Part shown: positions 13,907 through 26,543 of the stretch, one piece after another
Numbering within the stretch: the stretch's first letter is position 1
How the letters are laid out: the number at the start of each line of letters is the position of its first letter
Source of the DNA: Pelargonium tetragonum
Lineage: Eukaryota > Streptophyta > Magnoliopsida > Geraniales > Geraniaceae
Assembly (NCBI GenBank): GCA_036897445.1
Contig: JAYMTL010000084.1
Location: 21,970-85,969, forward strand
DNA length: 64,000 nt
Reading direction: 5' to 3'
Position numbers and translations under genes: made by a program
Notes under the pieces: model-generated
Told to the model about the DNA's origin: nothing
Seen by the model: the letters and a program-made list of their open reading frames with translations, nothing else
The model's database searches: none

Positions 13907-14760
13907 GAGATACAGATCGAGAAAGATAAAGATGGAGCTAGAAGTCTTTTAGGGGATATCTTCCGATTAGGCTTATTCCTTTGTCAATCGGAAAAAGAAA
14001 GGACTATCTTTTGCACCTAATAAACTAAGTGCGCTTTAACTATACCCTCCTCACCTTTTGATACGGATGTATGCTATTGTGACTCTGATCCAAGCAGCAA
14101 AGCACTAAGAAGAACTTAGGAAGCAGGCAGATCTAACAAACAGGACTTAAAAAAAGTAAAGGCTCGCCTCTTAACCTAATAAAAATTCCTCACTAAACTC
14201 ACCAATCAAGACACCGAAGCCCAAGAAAAAATTCTTCATTACAGGTAGTAGGAAATTAGATTTCGAAAGAAACATAGAGTAGTAGAAATCTCAGGATAAA
14301 AAAGAATGCAGCTAGTCTAAATTCTCATAACGGACACAGACTAGAATTAGGTTAAGGGAGAATAAGCTTCAAAGTATTCTATAGGACATTTTTCTACTTG
14401 TCAATAACAGGTGTCGGAAATTTGGAAAGCTAGGATGGGAGGAACCTTAAGACAAACTGAATAGACGAGAGCTTTGTAAAATTGTAATAAAGAAAAACCA
14501 GACTAGAAACAGTGCTAGCCAACAGAGATCCATGAAATTTAGAAGCTATGTAAAGCGAGTCATAATTGGAAAAACTGTATCAATTGTAAGAAGCCTATTC
14601 TTCATTAGGAGTGGTAAGTTCCTATAAGAGAATCAAAGTCTTAGTCAATTTCTATGCTGCTAAAAGTTATATACAGTGAATGCGAGAGGAGTGTACGAAA
14701 CTTCTATGCTTTATAGGGTCAATATTTACTATATAAATAAATTAAGTTCTTATCCTTAAA
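13907..14760 (+). other. Purine-rich domain without a standard-code gene
   Basis: From about 14090 to 14560 the plus strand is roughly two thirds purine. No standard-code frame is long. If TAA and TAG are read as sense, one frame runs without TGA to about 14.8 kb, but hand-counted G at codon positions 1, 2 and 3 is nearly equal (about 17, 18 and 20%), so it does not behave like a gene. It may belong with the Lys-rich stretch just upstream. Confidence 0.35.
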
Positions 14761-17700
14761 AAATCTCAGATAAAGACACAGGGTATTGAAAGATCCTTAC
14801 AAAAAGCATATCTGATCCCTCTGCTTTAGAAAGCCTCCCTGGCTGAGCTTTTCGTTAACTTGATCGGGAACCTACCTTTACCTCTTTTTTTAGATTTCCT
14901 CGATTTCTTAGCTCTTACTAATAGAAAATAAGCAATAACACAAACTCCTTACTATAAATTTTGAGTACGAGGCCTCCTGCTAACAAGCCCTTAATATCCT
15001 CGTTTTCTTTAGAAGGACTCCCTTTATACTTTTACAGTCATTTTCAATTCCCTTTTTGTAAGCCTGTCATATTATATAAACCCTTTTCTCAAGCAAAGCA
15101 GTCACTTGTACCTTTTTTGGGAGGGTAAGCATAGGCTACTCCCTTTTCCTTTATTTCAATTTTCGCTTTGATTTAATCCTTCTAGCTATATAGTAATCCG
15201 TTTATTAACAGATGTCGTTCAAAAGGCCTGATTTACGAAACTCCTTGATTAAGCCAAATTCCTTAGACAACGAATTAAAAGCAAAGGAAATCTCTTAAGT
15301 TGAAAGGGGAGTTTCAGAAACTTTTAGAAGCAGCCGGTATTCTATACTTCCTTTTATGTATGTCACGGAGTAAAGGGCTTGTCTAGTTATATTAAGAGGG
15401 CTCTCCTCTTTCTTTTTATATCTTTTTTTATAGTAGAACCCCCGCTTCTTCAAGAATGTCGGATGCGTGTAGTTATTAGACTCTTCAGAAAGATAACTCC
15501 CTTTCTTTTATTTATTTAATTTAATAGGACCCTCTGCTGGGTTTGGCTTTATTGCATAAGTAAAATAAGCCGATTTGAGTTTCTTTTATTCCTTAATATG
15601 GACTCGGTCAAATCCTTGCGTTCCCTTGTAGAAATAAGAGGGGCTGTCGTGTAAGGAATGTTATGCTTTACTTACATTGATTTTAAAAATTAGAAATTGA
15701 AGTCTACTCGTTTCCGCAAGTCGGGTGCTTTTGAGTTAAGAACAGAACACCTTGATATAAAAGGGGACAGGGGACTTTTAAAGTATAAAACGTACCTAAC
15801 TAAACGTCGAAATCCCAAGGTTCACTAGGAGCAATATCCGGATTTTTATGATAAACACAAGTTTTAAGTAAATCATGTTACTTATGCTCTAGAAGTATAA
15901 AAAAGCATTCTTGTATTCAACAAGCGCTAAAAAATCTGATTGAGATTTATACCCTGTATACCTAAGGAAACCCGCGAATTTCCAAGAGAAGAAGGATGCT
16001 GCTTCAGTAAATTTTTATAGATATTCTTTAATGTACAAATAACTTGCTCTTTCCGGCTAGTATAAAGGGTGAGTAAATAATTACAGAATATCTTGTTTCC
16101 TTAAACTTAGTAAGATAATGAATAAAATCAGGGGTGCTTGAGATATTGATATCTGCTCCTAACTCAATTAATGGCAGCACCGGGAAATCCTAGTAATATT
16201 CAAACAAAGAAAGATTCCGGGTCTATTTACGGCTCACAAAGTCAGTCTCTTTTTCTTAAGAGTAATCCATAATCAAAAAGTAAAGGGTTCTGTAATAGGT
16301 GTACTTCTTAGGGTACTTGATTTTCTATTCTTATAAAGATTTTCGCTAATATAGAATATAACTCACTTTTTGATGGGAGAGAGGCCCTTTCGAGCTGTTT
16401 TGCGTAGGTCTAGACGGGGGATACCCTATTACAAAATAAGAGTCCTGCTACTGCTTCTTAACGAGTCAACCCGAGTTTGGAATAGTACATAAGCAACTCT
16501 TTATCGATAATATTTTTATGCTTCAACTAAAAAAGTAAGCCAAAGGTATTAACAAAAAAAGAATATTAAGAAGGATACTTAATAGGGATTAAAGCGCACC
16601 CTTTTTTCTACCTAAAATACAATTAAAGACTAGCATTTAATCGAAGTTAAAAACAAAATCTTTAGTTTAAACTCCTGATAGAGAAGGAAACTCCTTATAA
16701 AAATTTTGACTAGGTTTGGCCAATATCTAGGAATTTGGTGCTTTGACTCTAGTACAACCCTCCTTTAAAAGAACCTAACCCTTACACTTTGTTTTTAACT
16801 AACTCCCTCGGCTTCTAAAATCGGCAAGGAATTTTATATTGGAGGCCGTTTGACATTAGTCCTTTCTCGCAAGGATCCTTGCTACTGGCCCTAGAAGAAC
16901 TCACTTTTAAAAAAGATTTTACCTATGACAAGCAAGTAGGAATCCTTTCTTAAAGTAAAGTCTAGAAGTATACTTGGCTTTATTAGCAATTTTACACTAA
17001 CTTAACCTTTCGGAATTCTCTAAGGGAAGCTACCTATTCTTCAAATTAAGATAGAACCCTTCGTGATGTAGCACAATATTCAAAGCATTTACCTTTTATC
17101 TTACATACTTTTGCTTTATCGGAACTAGACTCCAAATATCCCTTAACTTATTAGAAGAGTCTCCTATATACAATACACCCAAGACAAAAGGGCAATTAAA
17201 CCCTTATAGAACCTCTCTAAATAGGTGCATTTATCGCTCTAAATTTTTAAAGCTCTTTTTACCTATAATTTATAGCACAGGACGTATAAAGTATGTTTAA
17301 CTAAAACGAGTAAGATAGTGAATTTATAAAGATTTTTTCTTATAACTTATACTAATAGTAGGAACTCCGCTTCACGAATTTGCATGGCCATTCTATTGAA
17401 ATTGGGTTTATAAAGCTTTTATTCTTTCACTAGAAAGAGTGATTTTTTGCTCTATATGGGATATCTAACGTCACTGGGGTTGGGGTAGGTTCAATTTTGA
17501 TGCTTGAGCTTCTTTAATTTGCGTAAAATTAGGAATTCTAGGCAGTGTTCGTAAATTAAGGGTATAGTGTCCTGAAAATCCCTCTTAATTCAGGGAGAAA
17601 GTAGAATATTTTACGGGTTTCCGAGACGCTTTAAAGCCATATGTTCAGAAAAGAGAAAAGTTAGGGATCCTATGAGCTTTCTTTTCCAAGGAATATACCT

Positions 17701-20100
17701 AAGTAAAAAAAGAAATAGGACTTAGTCTCTGTTGTATAAAGTTAATAGTAAGAGGAATCCGGTAAACCCAGTAGTATCATTTTCTTTTTCTTTCCCTGTG
17801 GGCCTTACTGCTTTTCAACAACTCCGAAAAGCCTGAACTCTTTGCTCTTCCTTTAAAGTAATTAGCATATAGTATATCCCGAAGCAGGAACCAAAACCTT
17901 GGACAAGTAAAAAAATTTTATATAAATCTTGCTCTTTATTTTCTTGTGTATCAGTCAAAGCTCTAGCCTAATTATAATTCATTGGTTCAAATCGTAGTTT
18001 ATATAAAAAAATTTTTAAAGCGCCAAAAGTCTATTAAGATTAAGCAAGGATTGCCCCTTTTTTGCCCCCTCCTACAAGACGTAGTGAAACTCCTTTACAT
18101 AAGATAGTACACAGCAAGAAGTCTAAATATTCTTATAGAAGATCTCTAACTTTAGATTGGTATCAGAATGCCTTGAAATTTCTTTTAATCCTCTAAGGAA
18201 ACAGATGTGATGTCTTTCAAAAGAAATGGCTTGACTTGAACCCCCAAACTCCCACAGTAAATTGAATTTGTTCCGCTTTTATGGTTTCGAAGAACATGAT
18301 CTTGCAAATAGCTTAGACAGTTATACTAGGGAGAACTTATACCTTTAGAAAGTTCTTTCTTTTATAGACACGCCCTTTTTGCTTTTGCGAGATAATATAG
18401 GATTTCAATTCTATACTAATTTGCTTTTTATTTTAGAGATTGCCCCTAATTGACAAGACTTAGGGCTTTTGCATAACCTTTTTCTATCGTAGTAAACTCT
18501 TTTGTATGAAAGAAAAAGGGATCCATATAATTACAAAGGGGACCCTAGAGAGTTTAGTGTAAGGTGCCTTGTAAGTTAATGAAGCTAACATATATAGGTT
18601 TCCTTTGGAGTTGGAGAACCCTTAAAGTTAGTTTTCGAATAGATGAATAGAGTAGACTCTGCTCTGCAAAGGGGTTTTATAATGGGTATCTTATCTCAAG
18701 AATTTTAGAACGACCCGTAGTGAGTACACTTTATAGTCCGCGAAAAAAGATCCTCAAATTAAAATTTGAGTAATAAGTTTTTATAAGTTAAACTCCTGTA
18801 ATTGTAAATCTTGGGACTCCGGCGGAAAGCTCTAATAGGAGCTAGAAAAAGGATTACCCTTGACTTTGTATAGCAGAGTAATTTACCCTTTAGATATAAA
18901 AGAAGTCAAAATTCTACGGGAGGAACCTGAAAAAGGCACTCTTTTATAATTGATAATATCTCATAAAAAGTTTAGAGTTTAAGTTTCCCCTTTTTTGAGG
19001 CTTGCAGATTCCCGCCTTTTCAACCCTTACTGGATTCTAAAGAGCACCCACTTTGCTTTATATTTTTATAGGGTTTCCGCTAAGTAAAGAGGACTTTCGC
19101 TTTCCATATCGTGAGACTACTCCGGAAATAAAAGTATGTAATAAAACCAAACTCTTTCCGTTAATTACGCATATGCAGTACATTAAGAATTTAAAGGGTC
19201 GAACTTGTATTTCAGATCAAATTTCCCTAAAACCTCTTTTTTAAGTAAGGCATCTCCTTACCTTAATAAAGGGACCCGGAAGATAATAACTATTCCCCTT
19301 TGTGGTTGATGACTATTTAGACTTCTGAGTTGTACTAAGTTACAAAGATGTATCCTAAACACTTTATGTTTTATAAAGGACCCCTTTATTCGGACACAGG
19401 TATAAGGGACTCCTGCAGTTTTCAATTGAAATAAAAAATAAGACTCCGTCTGGTGACGAGTCAGATCTTTATCCCTTCTCTACATTACATTTACTAACGT
19501 ATGAGATAAGGGGATTAACAACTCTATGAAACAAGAATAAGAAAGAGGGAATCCCCCTTAGTTTAACTTTATAAATCTTGCAAGGGATACTTACAACAAG
19601 TAAAAAGCAATTTACGCAGTATAACTCTTTTCTAATAACTAATAAACACTGAGATTTTGAGTACAACTCCGGACTAACTTTAGGCCTTTTATAAATGCAT
19701 AGCTTTTCCAAGACAAATCGGGTTTCAACCCTATGTATAGGGGTTTCATGTCAAATTAGTATACTAAATAGGTATAAAACGTCAATTCATTTTATTTACA
19801 AGTCTCGGTGGAGTCCTCCTTAAGGGTTTCTCTGGAAAAAATTCTTTTGTCAAACAATAAAGTGCTTCATTACTTTTAGTAAGTGAGTAACCTTGATTAC
19901 AGAATAATCCAGGGAAAGCACTCTATTTCCAGTCTCTGCTGTTCACTAAGATAACGTTCAGAAAGAAAGAGATTGGTATAGTTCAGGCTGAGTCTGAGTA
20001 AAAACACTATGATATAAGAGGAGTTTCTAATAAATAAAGGGTCCTTTTGAACTAGTTATTCTCTAGGCTTGGGTAAGGGGAGACCTTAGCCGGACTCTTG
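14761..20100. other. Gene-free background DNA
   Basis: No gene, RNA gene or clear repeat. The sequence is A/T-rich with many in-frame stops. Short frames such as 63 codons at 19053-19244 (+) and 80 codons at 19469-19711 (-) have no motif and are within chance expectation. Confidence 0.6.
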
Positions 20101-20468
20101 CCTTGTTAGTCTTTTTCTTGTAGCTTTAGTATATAATGTAGTGTATAGATACTTTATATTCTATAAGTTATTAATGTAAATAGGTTCTATATATAGAGTC
20201 TTGTTTATAGGTTTTTAAGGTATATTTTCTTAGTATTCTATATAGATTCTAGATAGTATAAGAGAGTTTCCTATTTGTATAAGTTGGTAAAGGATAAGAC
20301 CTCTTGTACTCTACAGTTCTTAACATGGGAGGATAATAACTTAGATAAGATTCATTCTACACTATCCATACCGACTGAAGCGTTAGCGAGGAAGGGGTAT
20401 TGGAATACGCAACATACCTTATAATACCCATCCATGGACTTTGGCTTTGTTCTTTACTTTGATTTGAG
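20101..20468. other. Very A/T-rich leader of the 20-kb patch
   Basis: Low-complexity stretch of alternating TATA, TATAG and AGTATA words from about 20120 to 20290. A more mixed segment follows, containing a small GC-richer piece (GAAGCGTTAGCGAGGAAGG) near 20376. No gene can be supported. The change of texture marks the edge of the patch that carries the Lys-rich stretch at 20469-20711. Confidence 0.35.
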
Positions 20469-20711
20469 TTACTTGTTGCTTATTTGTTTTAATTGTTTTG
20501 TTAGGAGCTTTGTTTTATGAGCTAGGAGAAGATAGTGTTCCGTATTTGTACTAGAGCTATACCTTGTTGTTGCTTTAGAAGGAGTTGTTGGGAGAGCCTT
20601 CTTCTTGTTGTTAGGAGCTATGCCTATTGTCTTAAGAGGAGCTATAGGAGGAGCTTTATCCCTTCTTGTTAGGTTGCTAGGTAGCTCGGTATTCTTTGAT
20701 TCTTTCCCTCT
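20469..20711 (-). other. 80-codon Lys/Pro/Thr-rich open stretch, no ATG
   Basis: The minus strand is open from the codon after TAG (AGA at 20709-20711) to TAA at 20469-20471, giving 80 sense codons with no ATG. The translation is rich in Lys, Thr, Pro and Ala, with runs such as PLKTIGIAPNNKKK, reminiscent of low-complexity basic tails. The plus strand is also open over about 62 codons here and reads as hydrophobic, which is the expected mirror of a purine-biased strand. No family is recognised. This is probably a member of the dispersed Lys-rich family rather than an intact gene. Confidence 0.2.
20513..20528 (+). repeat. TTTTATGAGCTAG word, copy 1
   Basis: TTTTATGAGCTAGGAG. Near-identical words occur at 46367-46382 (TTTTATGAGCTAGAAG) and 49104-49117. 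At the two later sites it marks a turn from pyrimidine-rich to purine-rich sequence on the plus strand; here it lies inside the patch. Confidence 0.5.
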
Positions 20712-21781
20712 CTAAAAATAAGCAACTCAGAGTATATCTAATCTAAGACTTTAACTTCTACTGGCAAATGCGCATAGGCGTGAGTCAAAACAAATTTAAC
20801 CTGGATTGATAGTACACCCGTACTTTCTTTTTGCTGTATATTATTAACAGGAACTTGTACTTAATCCTTTTAGAGATTTATCTTTCTTTTTTGGAAGACA
20901 TAACATAAAGTATAAAAAAGACAATGCTATACCGGTTTAGGAGAACTTAAGCGTAAAAGGCATCGCTTCAAGCAAGAGGCGCTAATAGAATAGAGGGAGA
21001 CTTGGGGTGTTTTATATTCTTCGGAAAGCTTTCATTTCTGTAAGTTTGGCTTAAAAGAGTACCTCATTTCTGAGTATCTTTTGTTTTATACTATGTCTTG
21101 CCTTGCTTTTGCTGAGAAATTTCTATTGAAAATACTTGCAAGCCCTGCTTTTTTAGACATTGGATAAGAATAATGTGCAATACATCAACTCCAGGTATTC
21201 GGGACTAGTTACAAAGAGTTTTAGAAAGTCTCATGGGCATAGCTAAGGAACCCCCGTTTTAGCTTGGCGAGCTTCAGCTTTTCACTGAAATTAATTGTCA
21301 TTTTGTTAGGTAAGTTAGAAGGACCTCTTGAGTCAGTCAGATTCAAAGTTTTAGTTACTTCTTTTTAGAAATGGAGCTCTTTAGTGTTTTTCAAATAGAG
21401 TTTACTAAGGATTCCTGAATCATAGCTTTCATAGACAAGGGCTTTTTCACGCAAATGCATCCCTTTAATTAAATAAAGTATCCAAAGCACAAGTATTACT
21501 CTTATTTATATATACTACATACATTTATTTAATTCATTTTCTACTCAACATTTTAATGAAAATAACGAACTTTAGTCCCAAGATGACCTTTTATTAAGTA
21601 TAGGATACCCACCCAGAGAAGTAAGTAAGTAAATCACTCTCACAAGTATTCCATGGGTTCGAATCTTAGCAAAGAGTCTAATAAAGAACTTAGATAATAG
21701 ATCTCTCATTTTATCAGTTACTAATTTCAATGAGTCATTTCTATAATTAATTCTTTTCAGTTGTAACTATTACAAGAAACC

Positions 21782-21799
21782 GGTATAGTCGGTATAGTC
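21782..21799. repeat. 9-bp perfect tandem pair
   Basis: GGTATAGTC is repeated twice head to tail, with the preceding C also shared. It is a small local duplication of no known role. Confidence 0.7.
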
Positions 21800-24700
21800 A
21801 AGGAGCCCCTTTTATGTTGGCTGTTTTCTCGTCGTCTACACGGAACCTCTACAAAATCTAGCAGCTAAAGCAGTGCTCTAATTTGTTAAATCTGAAGCGT
21901 AAATAAATAGGTAACAGGTACTAGAATCCGCAGTGCTTTTGAGGCATTTTTAGTGCTTGTTATTTCTTAATCTTAAGAATAGGTTTTACTTGGCACAGGA
22001 ATACCTGTAGATTTCCTAGTTTATAGAACCGGTTACTAATAACAAAAAGTACAAGCCCTGGTAATAAATCTAAAGAATTAGTAATAAATAAGACAAAGAA
22101 AACTAAAAAAGGATTGAAAAAGAGTAATGACGCTTAACAAGTCCTAATAAGTCCAAAGAGGGATGTAAGACACTTAGAATTTAGAAATAGATAGCTTCAT
22201 GAAAATAATAAGAGGAAGATCCCCGACTAGCTATATGAAGTTCTATTTGCTCAGGTTTCTGGATACTGGGCCATAACTTACTTAGTACACTCCCCATTAC
22301 TCTAGTTTATATTTGTTTGTGTCACAAATATAAAGGCATCCTTATAAAACCTCTCTTTGCTAGGAAGACTCTTCTACTCTAGGAAAAGTCCCTATAAGAA
22401 TGGAATTGCCATAAAAGGAGACCCCGGCCTAGGGTACTACGATTTTAGTAAGACTCCAAGAGGGGTCCATCAGGTATAAAATAAATGCCTAAAAATTAAC
22501 CCAAGCCTTTAACGGGAATCTCGTTACTCACAAAACTTTTTACTGGGTTCTATTCTAATTATATTCCTTATCCAAATAGCAGGACTCTGTCTAAAAATTT
22601 TCTATGTGATATCAACGCATTTTTAGCACGCTCTTTGAGTACGATTACAAGAAGAGAAATCCTTTTGTTCAGCCGTTTTGTAAAACCGCAAGGGTTAAAT
22701 CACAGTAAGCTTTTGTGTTGTAAGAGGTCTTCCTTTTCACATCACAAGAATTTATGATTTATCTGAAACCGCATAATAGCAAGTCTCTTTAGAAAAGAAA
22801 TTCTAAACACGAGAAGAATGAGAACTAGGCTTGACTTTTTTAGAAGAATAAGAAAAGAGAGTCATGAGTATAGTATAAAAGCAATACTACTCATCCAAGT
22901 TAAGCCGTTTTGAAGAGGGTAAAAGGTTTAATTTAAGAAGTAACAAGATTTGGCTTTTATGGATAAGGGGAGTACTAGAAATGAAATTCCTTAGGGAGAT
23001 ACAATAAAATAAAAAGGGTTATTCTCGTACTTCTAAATTAAGGTTAACCCCGCAAGGTATTTAATCGAAACCCGTTTCTCGACTCAGTTATAAGATTTGA
23101 CTCCTTTTAGGTATCTTGGGCAGTGCTTTTGGATTAGTATAGAGCTATCGCGTATTCTTTATTAAGTTTTCCTTAGTTTACGCAGTAGTATTCAGTCTTT
23201 TCGTACAAAAATTTGGTACCTAAAAAATTCCTAAAATTTAAGTTAAAATAACTACTCTGTAAATTTACGAAATGAAGAAAAAAATCCATTTCATCGTAAG
23301 GCAGGTTAAAGCTCACGAAGGCCCTAAAAAAAGTTTTTTATTAAGTTTATACTAAATTATTTATTTCCTTGTTTTATTTCTTTTATCTAACAGGGAGAGT
23401 TTTCTACTTAAGATATATATTACCTTACGGGATTCTTAACTCTGCTCGGACTAGAGCTTAGCAAGCATCTTTTTTTTGAGCTATGAGGGGTTTTTAAACA
23501 GGGTCCGTTGAGATTAGGAACTTTTAAGGGTGCCTTTTGCTGTTGCGTATTCTTAGCAAGTACTTTACTCCAAAACTCCGGTTAATATTAAAGAAAAAGA
23601 AAGTTTTTGTTAAGGCGGGAGCCTCGGGTTTCCTAAATCGAAAGTTTATATAAGGGCTCGAAGGTTGAAAACAATTAAAATTATACAGTACAAAAAGGAA
23701 AAGCAACCATGTTCATGTTGAAAAAAATTCGATCTGGGATTCCTATTTAAGGAGTATAGCCACAAGCAGTCCAAGGCAAAAGAACTTAAATTTCATACTT
23801 TTTTATCCGCAAACCCGAATAAGGCGCAACCTTAGGGGATCCGAACCCCGCTTGTTATTTCTTTGAAACCTTAAAGGGGCCCCTCTTTCTTTATGGGGAA
23901 GTACTCTTAGTCAAAATTCACTGACCGAGAAGCTCTAAAAAAAGAAACTAAAATGACTTAGATTTCCGGAAAAAAGGTACCCCCGACATTAGAAATTATA
24001 AAATAGAAACAAATGCTTAGTAGTTGTATAGGGGGCTATGTCAGTTTGATCTTGTTTATTAAGAGATCCGGGGTATGCCCGAGTTTTAGTATATTAATTA
24101 GTAAAAGCTAGCCCCAATAATATCAGATTAATGTTTCAGTATACTGTTTTCCAATAAATACTAAAAGTAGGTGTGAGCTGATAAAGTATGCCCGTTTAAA
24201 CGCTACCTTAAAAAATCCCAAAAGAGAGAAACGGAATGTACTAGAGGCGTGTTGCTTTGTAGAATTTATAATATAAATAAGACTAAAAATTTTATTTGCA
24301 TTTTTTATCGTCGTGAAGGCGAACTTAAAAAATTTTTATAACAAGTCAAAAGGAACTCTTATTAGTATTAGTATAACATTAAATTAAATACGGAGACGTC
24401 TTTAAAGAAAGTTTATATAGGATATGTTAAATTCACTCTCTCAGAATTGTTAGAAGATTCTGCAAAAACACAGTAAATTAGGCCCCATAAATTAAAGAGG
24501 AACGCCTGCCACCTAAAGAAATTCTCCCTTACTTGTTCAGGAAGAGACTTCTATTACTAGTAACTCCTGCTAAATTACTCTTCTATCCGACAAGGCATAA
24601 ACCAAGACTTTTTAGATTTATTAGACTATAAACTTCAGGCTTTTGTACTTTAAAAAACTCTCCGCTTTAGATTTATCTTGCTCGAGTGTATTCGGACAAG

Positions 24701-25098
24701 AGAACCCTACGTTTAAGTAAGGACCGCTTTTTATATATGATTATCCTCGTTCAGACTAGATACTAGATAAAGAAGCCTCCCATTTTTGTATTTAGAATCT
24801 TCGGGTTTTCTTCCTTCCGTCCCCGGTTTAGCCAAACCTATATAAGGAGAAAGAACCTCTATTTCAAAATGAAGGAAAACCTGACGCTTGTATTACTAAA
24901 AGTTTTAGTAAAAAAAAGATTTGAGATTTAAAAACAGGCTAACTTGCTTGCACCAACTAGAAATTCTTGTCACTTTAACTAACTCGTTGGAATTCCTTTA
25001 CCCCTACCCGCAATGCATAAGGATTTATTTGATTCCCGTTTAACCTGTTCTTGGCTTTCTAAGAAGTGAATTACCGGGTGTATATTCTGGGAACTGCC

Positions 25099-25113
25099 TT
25101 AATTACATTACCT
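25099..25113 (+). repeat. TTAATTACATTACCT word, copy 1
   Basis: Exact 15-base match to the consensus, plus orientation. The flanks (GCC before, TAG after) do not match the other copies. It lies in ordinary background DNA. Confidence 0.85.
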
Positions 25114-25328
25114 TAGGTTTTTCAATTGACAAATGTTTAGAGTTCAGCCTTGGCTTTATACGATAGTAGGCAATCCGTCTAGGATTGCAGATTTGATTGG
25201 TTACGAATGCGAGAAAATACCTCCTCGAAAAAATGTACACTACAATTACTTACTTTTACCTGCAATTTAGGGGCTAACAAATTCCCTAGGAATAAGACCG
25301 ACTATCTGCCTAGATTAGGGAAGCAAGG

Positions 25329-25342
25329 GGCAGGTGCCTGCC
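25329..25342. other. GC-rich hairpin
   Basis: GGCAGG-TG-CCTGCC is a perfect 6-bp, all but one G/C stem with a 2-base loop, in a 36% G+C background. No T-run follows, so it is not a classical terminator. Confidence 0.5.
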
Positions 25343-25613
25343 GATTGAAAACTCACCTATTGACTACTCTTTTATTAATGTTTTGTATTCAATACTCCTG
25401 AAATCTTTCCCCTTTATATTATAGATAGGTCTTTCCCAAGCCCTAGAGGCTAGTAACTAAACCTTCCTAAGCTTGCCTTTGGAAAAACGGTTTCCCATTG
25501 ACTTGCTTCAAAAGATACGAATAAAAACTCCCTCGAAAGCCCCTGAATTTAAGACTATTCAACTTTTGGATCAAGGAATTTTGGGTAATTACAAGGTTGG
25601 CGGGACTATATAA

Positions 25614-25697
25614 GATAAGGTAAGGGGGGGGTGTCCTTTCATTAAAAAGAAAACGGATATAGCTGTTAAGAAGATGCTGATAGAGAGTAACAAGTAA
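25614..25697 (+). other. Short Lys-rich open stretch
   Basis: The plus frame is open for 27 codons to TAA at 25695-25697. Its last 18 sense codons are strongly basic (KKKTDIAVKKMLIESNK). A G8 run lies just inside its 5' end. It shares only composition and style with the other Lys-rich stretches. It is too short to call a gene. Confidence 0.15.
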
Positions 25698-26318
25698 AGC
25701 AGGGATATTAGACTATAAGAACTAAAAAAACTAAAAGAGCAGTTCTCTTAGTAATAGAAAACATTAGGATAATACTTATTAAGGCATAACTGCAACTTGT
25801 TGACTTTAACACTTTTAATTTGGAATACAGTACCTTAAACATTGTAGGGGATTAGTACAGGCTTCAATAAGCCCTCTTTTTCAATACCTAAAACTTTTTA
25901 AGTCTTTGTGATAGCTCTTATAGGTTCTAGGATTCTTCTTACTTAATAGCTAAACTACCCACTTTCCTATAACAAGTACTCTTTAATCTATTAAATAGTT
26001 ATTAGTTACTCATGTATATAGAGTAAGTATAATAGATAATAATAGGAAAAAGAGTTATAGCAGCCCTCTAGCCCTTGTTGTTACTGATGAGTTAGCCTTA
26101 GTAAGTAGATCTTACATTATCTGACTGAAGGCATCCGAAGGGGAATCCCTGTAATATTTATAGATATACCCACTTACACAAAAGAAACACTAGCACTTCT
26201 TACTGACTTAGTTTGTTACTCTTCTGCATAGCTTGTTTCTTATGCGTAATACCCAGACCTAATCTCTAGCTATACGCTCTCCTTATGATCCTTACTTTTG
26301 TTAGTCTTGATACCTTTC
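25698..26318 (-). other. Domain with long TGA-free minus frame, no standard-code gene
   Basis: There is no standard-code frame of note. The minus strand has few TGA triplets here: about 7 TCA on the plus strand over 25561-26520. One minus frame has no TGA from at least 26339 down to 25571 (256 codons), but it contains about 19 TAA/TAG codons. G at codon positions 1/2/3 is roughly 19/14/17% by hand count, which is too flat to support coding. A very A/T-rich stretch lies at 25975-26060. Confidence 0.3.
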
Positions 26319-26543
26319 TTAGTTTTTGGAGCTTTCTTTGTATCCTCGTATTAATATAAAAAGATCTACCTCCTGAGTCTTCCTAGCTGCTAGTGTAACT
26401 GTACTCTTTGGCCCTGTGCCCTGTTTCCTAGCTCCTATATTTATCTTAATCTTATAACCCGCACTCTCTATCCAAGGAACTGCACTCCTCAGGATACCCA
26501 GAGCTTTCATCTTACTCTGTATCTTATCAGCCTTTGTCTCCAC
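26319..26543 (-). other. 74-codon basic open frame (candidate small ORF)
   Basis: ATG-initiated minus frame of 74 codons ending in TAA. The product would be small and basic (many Lys, Ala, Gly, Ser), with a stretch INIGARKQGTGPKSTVTLAAR in the middle, no signal peptide and no membrane segment. No family is recognised. A second minus frame just downstream is also Lys-rich (KKAPKTKKGIKTNK). This is one of the better candidates in the window for a real small gene because the frame has an ATG and even amino-acid use. Its length alone is not beyond chance, and no ribosome-binding or promoter signal is evident. Confidence 0.2.

Larger units (their letters stand above)
20712..25613. other. Gene-free background DNA
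   Basis: No gene supported. It includes an AAGT tetranucleotide run near 21617 and a 9-bp tandem pair at 21782-21799. There is a GGGGCCCC palindrome at 23876-23883 and one copy of the TTAATTACATTACCT word at 25099-25113. Short frames (60-64 codons) at 23524-23706 (-) and 25207-25401 (+) have no motif. Confidence 0.6.

Noticed and set aside
18225-18250. T-loop word GGGGGTTCAAGTC (minus)
   Set aside because: No stem forms around the loop, so it is a chance match.
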